Assembly: GCA_934120735.1 (NCBI GenBank)
Contig: CAKOVA010000046.1
Span: forward strand, 1-16,246
Reading direction: 5' to 3'
Length of the DNA: 16,246 nucleotides
Origin: an uncultured Prevotella sp.
GTDB lineage: Bacteria > Bacteroidota > Bacteroidia > Bacteroidales > Bacteroidaceae
Shown: positions 15,895 to 16,246 of the stretch, in pieces
How positions within the stretch are numbered: the stretch's first letter is position 1
How the letters are laid out: the number at the start of each line of letters is the position of its first letter
The notes under the pieces: generated by a model
The model's input: only the letters and a program-made list of their open reading frames with translations
Told to the model about the DNA's origin: nothing
Databases searched by the model: none
Program-made: the position numbers and the translations under genes

Positions 15895-16128
15895 ATGATG
15901 TTAGATTTAATTTTTGCCGTATTGAAAATTTGCCTGGTGCTGGTCATCGTGGTGCCTGGCGTATACAATTATGTGAAGGTGATGAGGGAGAATGTACGGG
16001 AGAAGGATGCTAAAAACGCCTTTTTCAACACGTTGTACTTTGGCATCGTGCTGGTGCTGAGCATCCTTTTATTAAAATCTATTGGCGCTTTCAATGCCTT
16101 TGACACCATTGCGGCATACCTGCATTGA
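15895..16128 (+). CDS. Small two-helix membrane protein
   Basis: 77 residues from ATG 15895; a second ATG follows at once, and the TTG at 15892 is an unlikely start. Two hydrophobic helices (about 3-27 and 46-66) are joined by a charged loop (KVMRENVREKDAK, 28-40). The positive charges there suggest a cytoplasmic loop with both ends outside. It has no signal peptide and no catalytic motif, and I do not recognise a family. It starts 32 bp after the DUF4435 gene on the same strand with no terminator between, so it is probably the third gene of that operon. It may be an accessory or effector of that unit, or an unrelated small membrane protein that shares the transcript. Confidence 0.75.
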   Translation: MMLDLIFAVLKICLVLVIVVPGVYNYVKVMRENVREKDAKNAFFNTLYFGIVLVLSILLLKSIGAFNAFDTIAAYLH

Positions 16129-16130
16129 TG

Positions 16131-16152
16131 CAATGCCACGAACGGGGCATTG
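16131..16152 (+). terminator. Short hairpin after the operon
   Basis: CAATGCC (16131-16137) and GGCATTG (16146-16152) form a perfect 7-bp stem with an 8-nt loop, starting two bases after the stop codon. No T-run follows. It leads straight into the repeat array and its sequence (CATTGGG) already resembles the repeat core. Confidence 0.45.
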
Positions 16153-16162
16153 GGTATGGGTT

Positions 16163-16246
16163 TCAATGTCATTGGGTTTGGACTCCAATGTCATTGAGTT
16201 TGGCTATCAATAGCATTGACTTTGGAGGCCAAACTCAATGCTATTG
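16163..16246. repeat. Second array of the 22-bp near-palindromic repeat, cut by window end
   Basis: Units begin at 16163, 16185 and 16207, and a partial one at 16229 runs to the window end; the period is exactly 22 bp. The cores (for example CCAATGTCATTGAGTTTGG at 16185) match those at 7544-7631 in length, phase and orientation but differ at the centre. Spacers vary (ACT, CTA, AGG). A weaker copy may precede at 16149. Confidence 0.8.

Noticed and set aside
13973..16128. Recent horizontal transfer of the ATPase operon
   Set aside because: Base and codon use resemble the neighbouring cysK and regulator genes; no tRNA, integrase, IS or attachment repeats are visible.

Overview
The window looks like chromosome of a Bacteroidota bacterium, most likely Bacteroidales and Prevotella-like. 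The reasons are a SusC/SusD pair, lipoproteins with acidic residues straight after the lipobox cysteine (the Bacteroidota surface-export signal), no Shine-Dalgarno sites before the genes, and promoters of the TTTG / TAnnTTTG type. The assignment rests on gene families and signals only; no marker gene fixes the genus.

Region 1 (1-7149, + strand) is an outer-membrane uptake locus: the end of a TlpA/ResA-like thioredoxin protein, a Kelch-like beta-propeller surface lipoprotein, a SusC TonB-dependent transporter and its SusD lipoprotein partner. No glycan-degrading enzyme is visible, so the substrate is open. A terminator-like hairpin ends only six bases before the susC start codon, which suggests read-through or attenuation control.

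Region 2 (7150-7885) has no gene. It holds a probable susCD terminator, an AT-rich direct repeat, a four-unit tandem array of a 22-bp repeat whose units are near-palindromes, three TAAA..GTGTTA-type direct repeats and a strong promoter for nhaD.

Region 3 (7886-10197): an NhaD-type Na+/H+ antiporter is followed by a frameshifted, shrunken remnant of a large secreted protein (9299-9632). Its reading frames suggest a signal peptide joined to the C-terminal end of an alpha-2-macroglobulin-like (MG2/TonB-plug) protein. Convergent to it runs a three-gene operon on the minus strand: an OmpR-type response regulator, a sensor histidine kinase and a GNAT acetyltransferase (12301 down to 9616). Both gene junctions are ATGA overlaps, so the three are probably translationally coupled.

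Region 4 (12302-13972) holds cysK (cysteine synthase, minus strand) with a clear 13-bp terminator hairpin, and a 423-bp divergent promoter region. Both promoters there have the same layout, TTGC, 19 bp, TATATTTG.

Region 5 (13973-16128, + strand) is the most interesting part: a small ABC-type AAA ATPase, a DUF4435 protein with Toprim-like acidic motifs, and a 77-residue two-helix membrane protein, closely spaced and apparently one operon. ATPase plus DUF4435 is the gene logic of the PARIS anti-phage system (AriA/AriB), here with a short ATPase and an added membrane protein. The 22-bp repeat family reappears right after this operon and runs off the window end, so the same repeat lies at two intergenic sites 8.6 kb apart.
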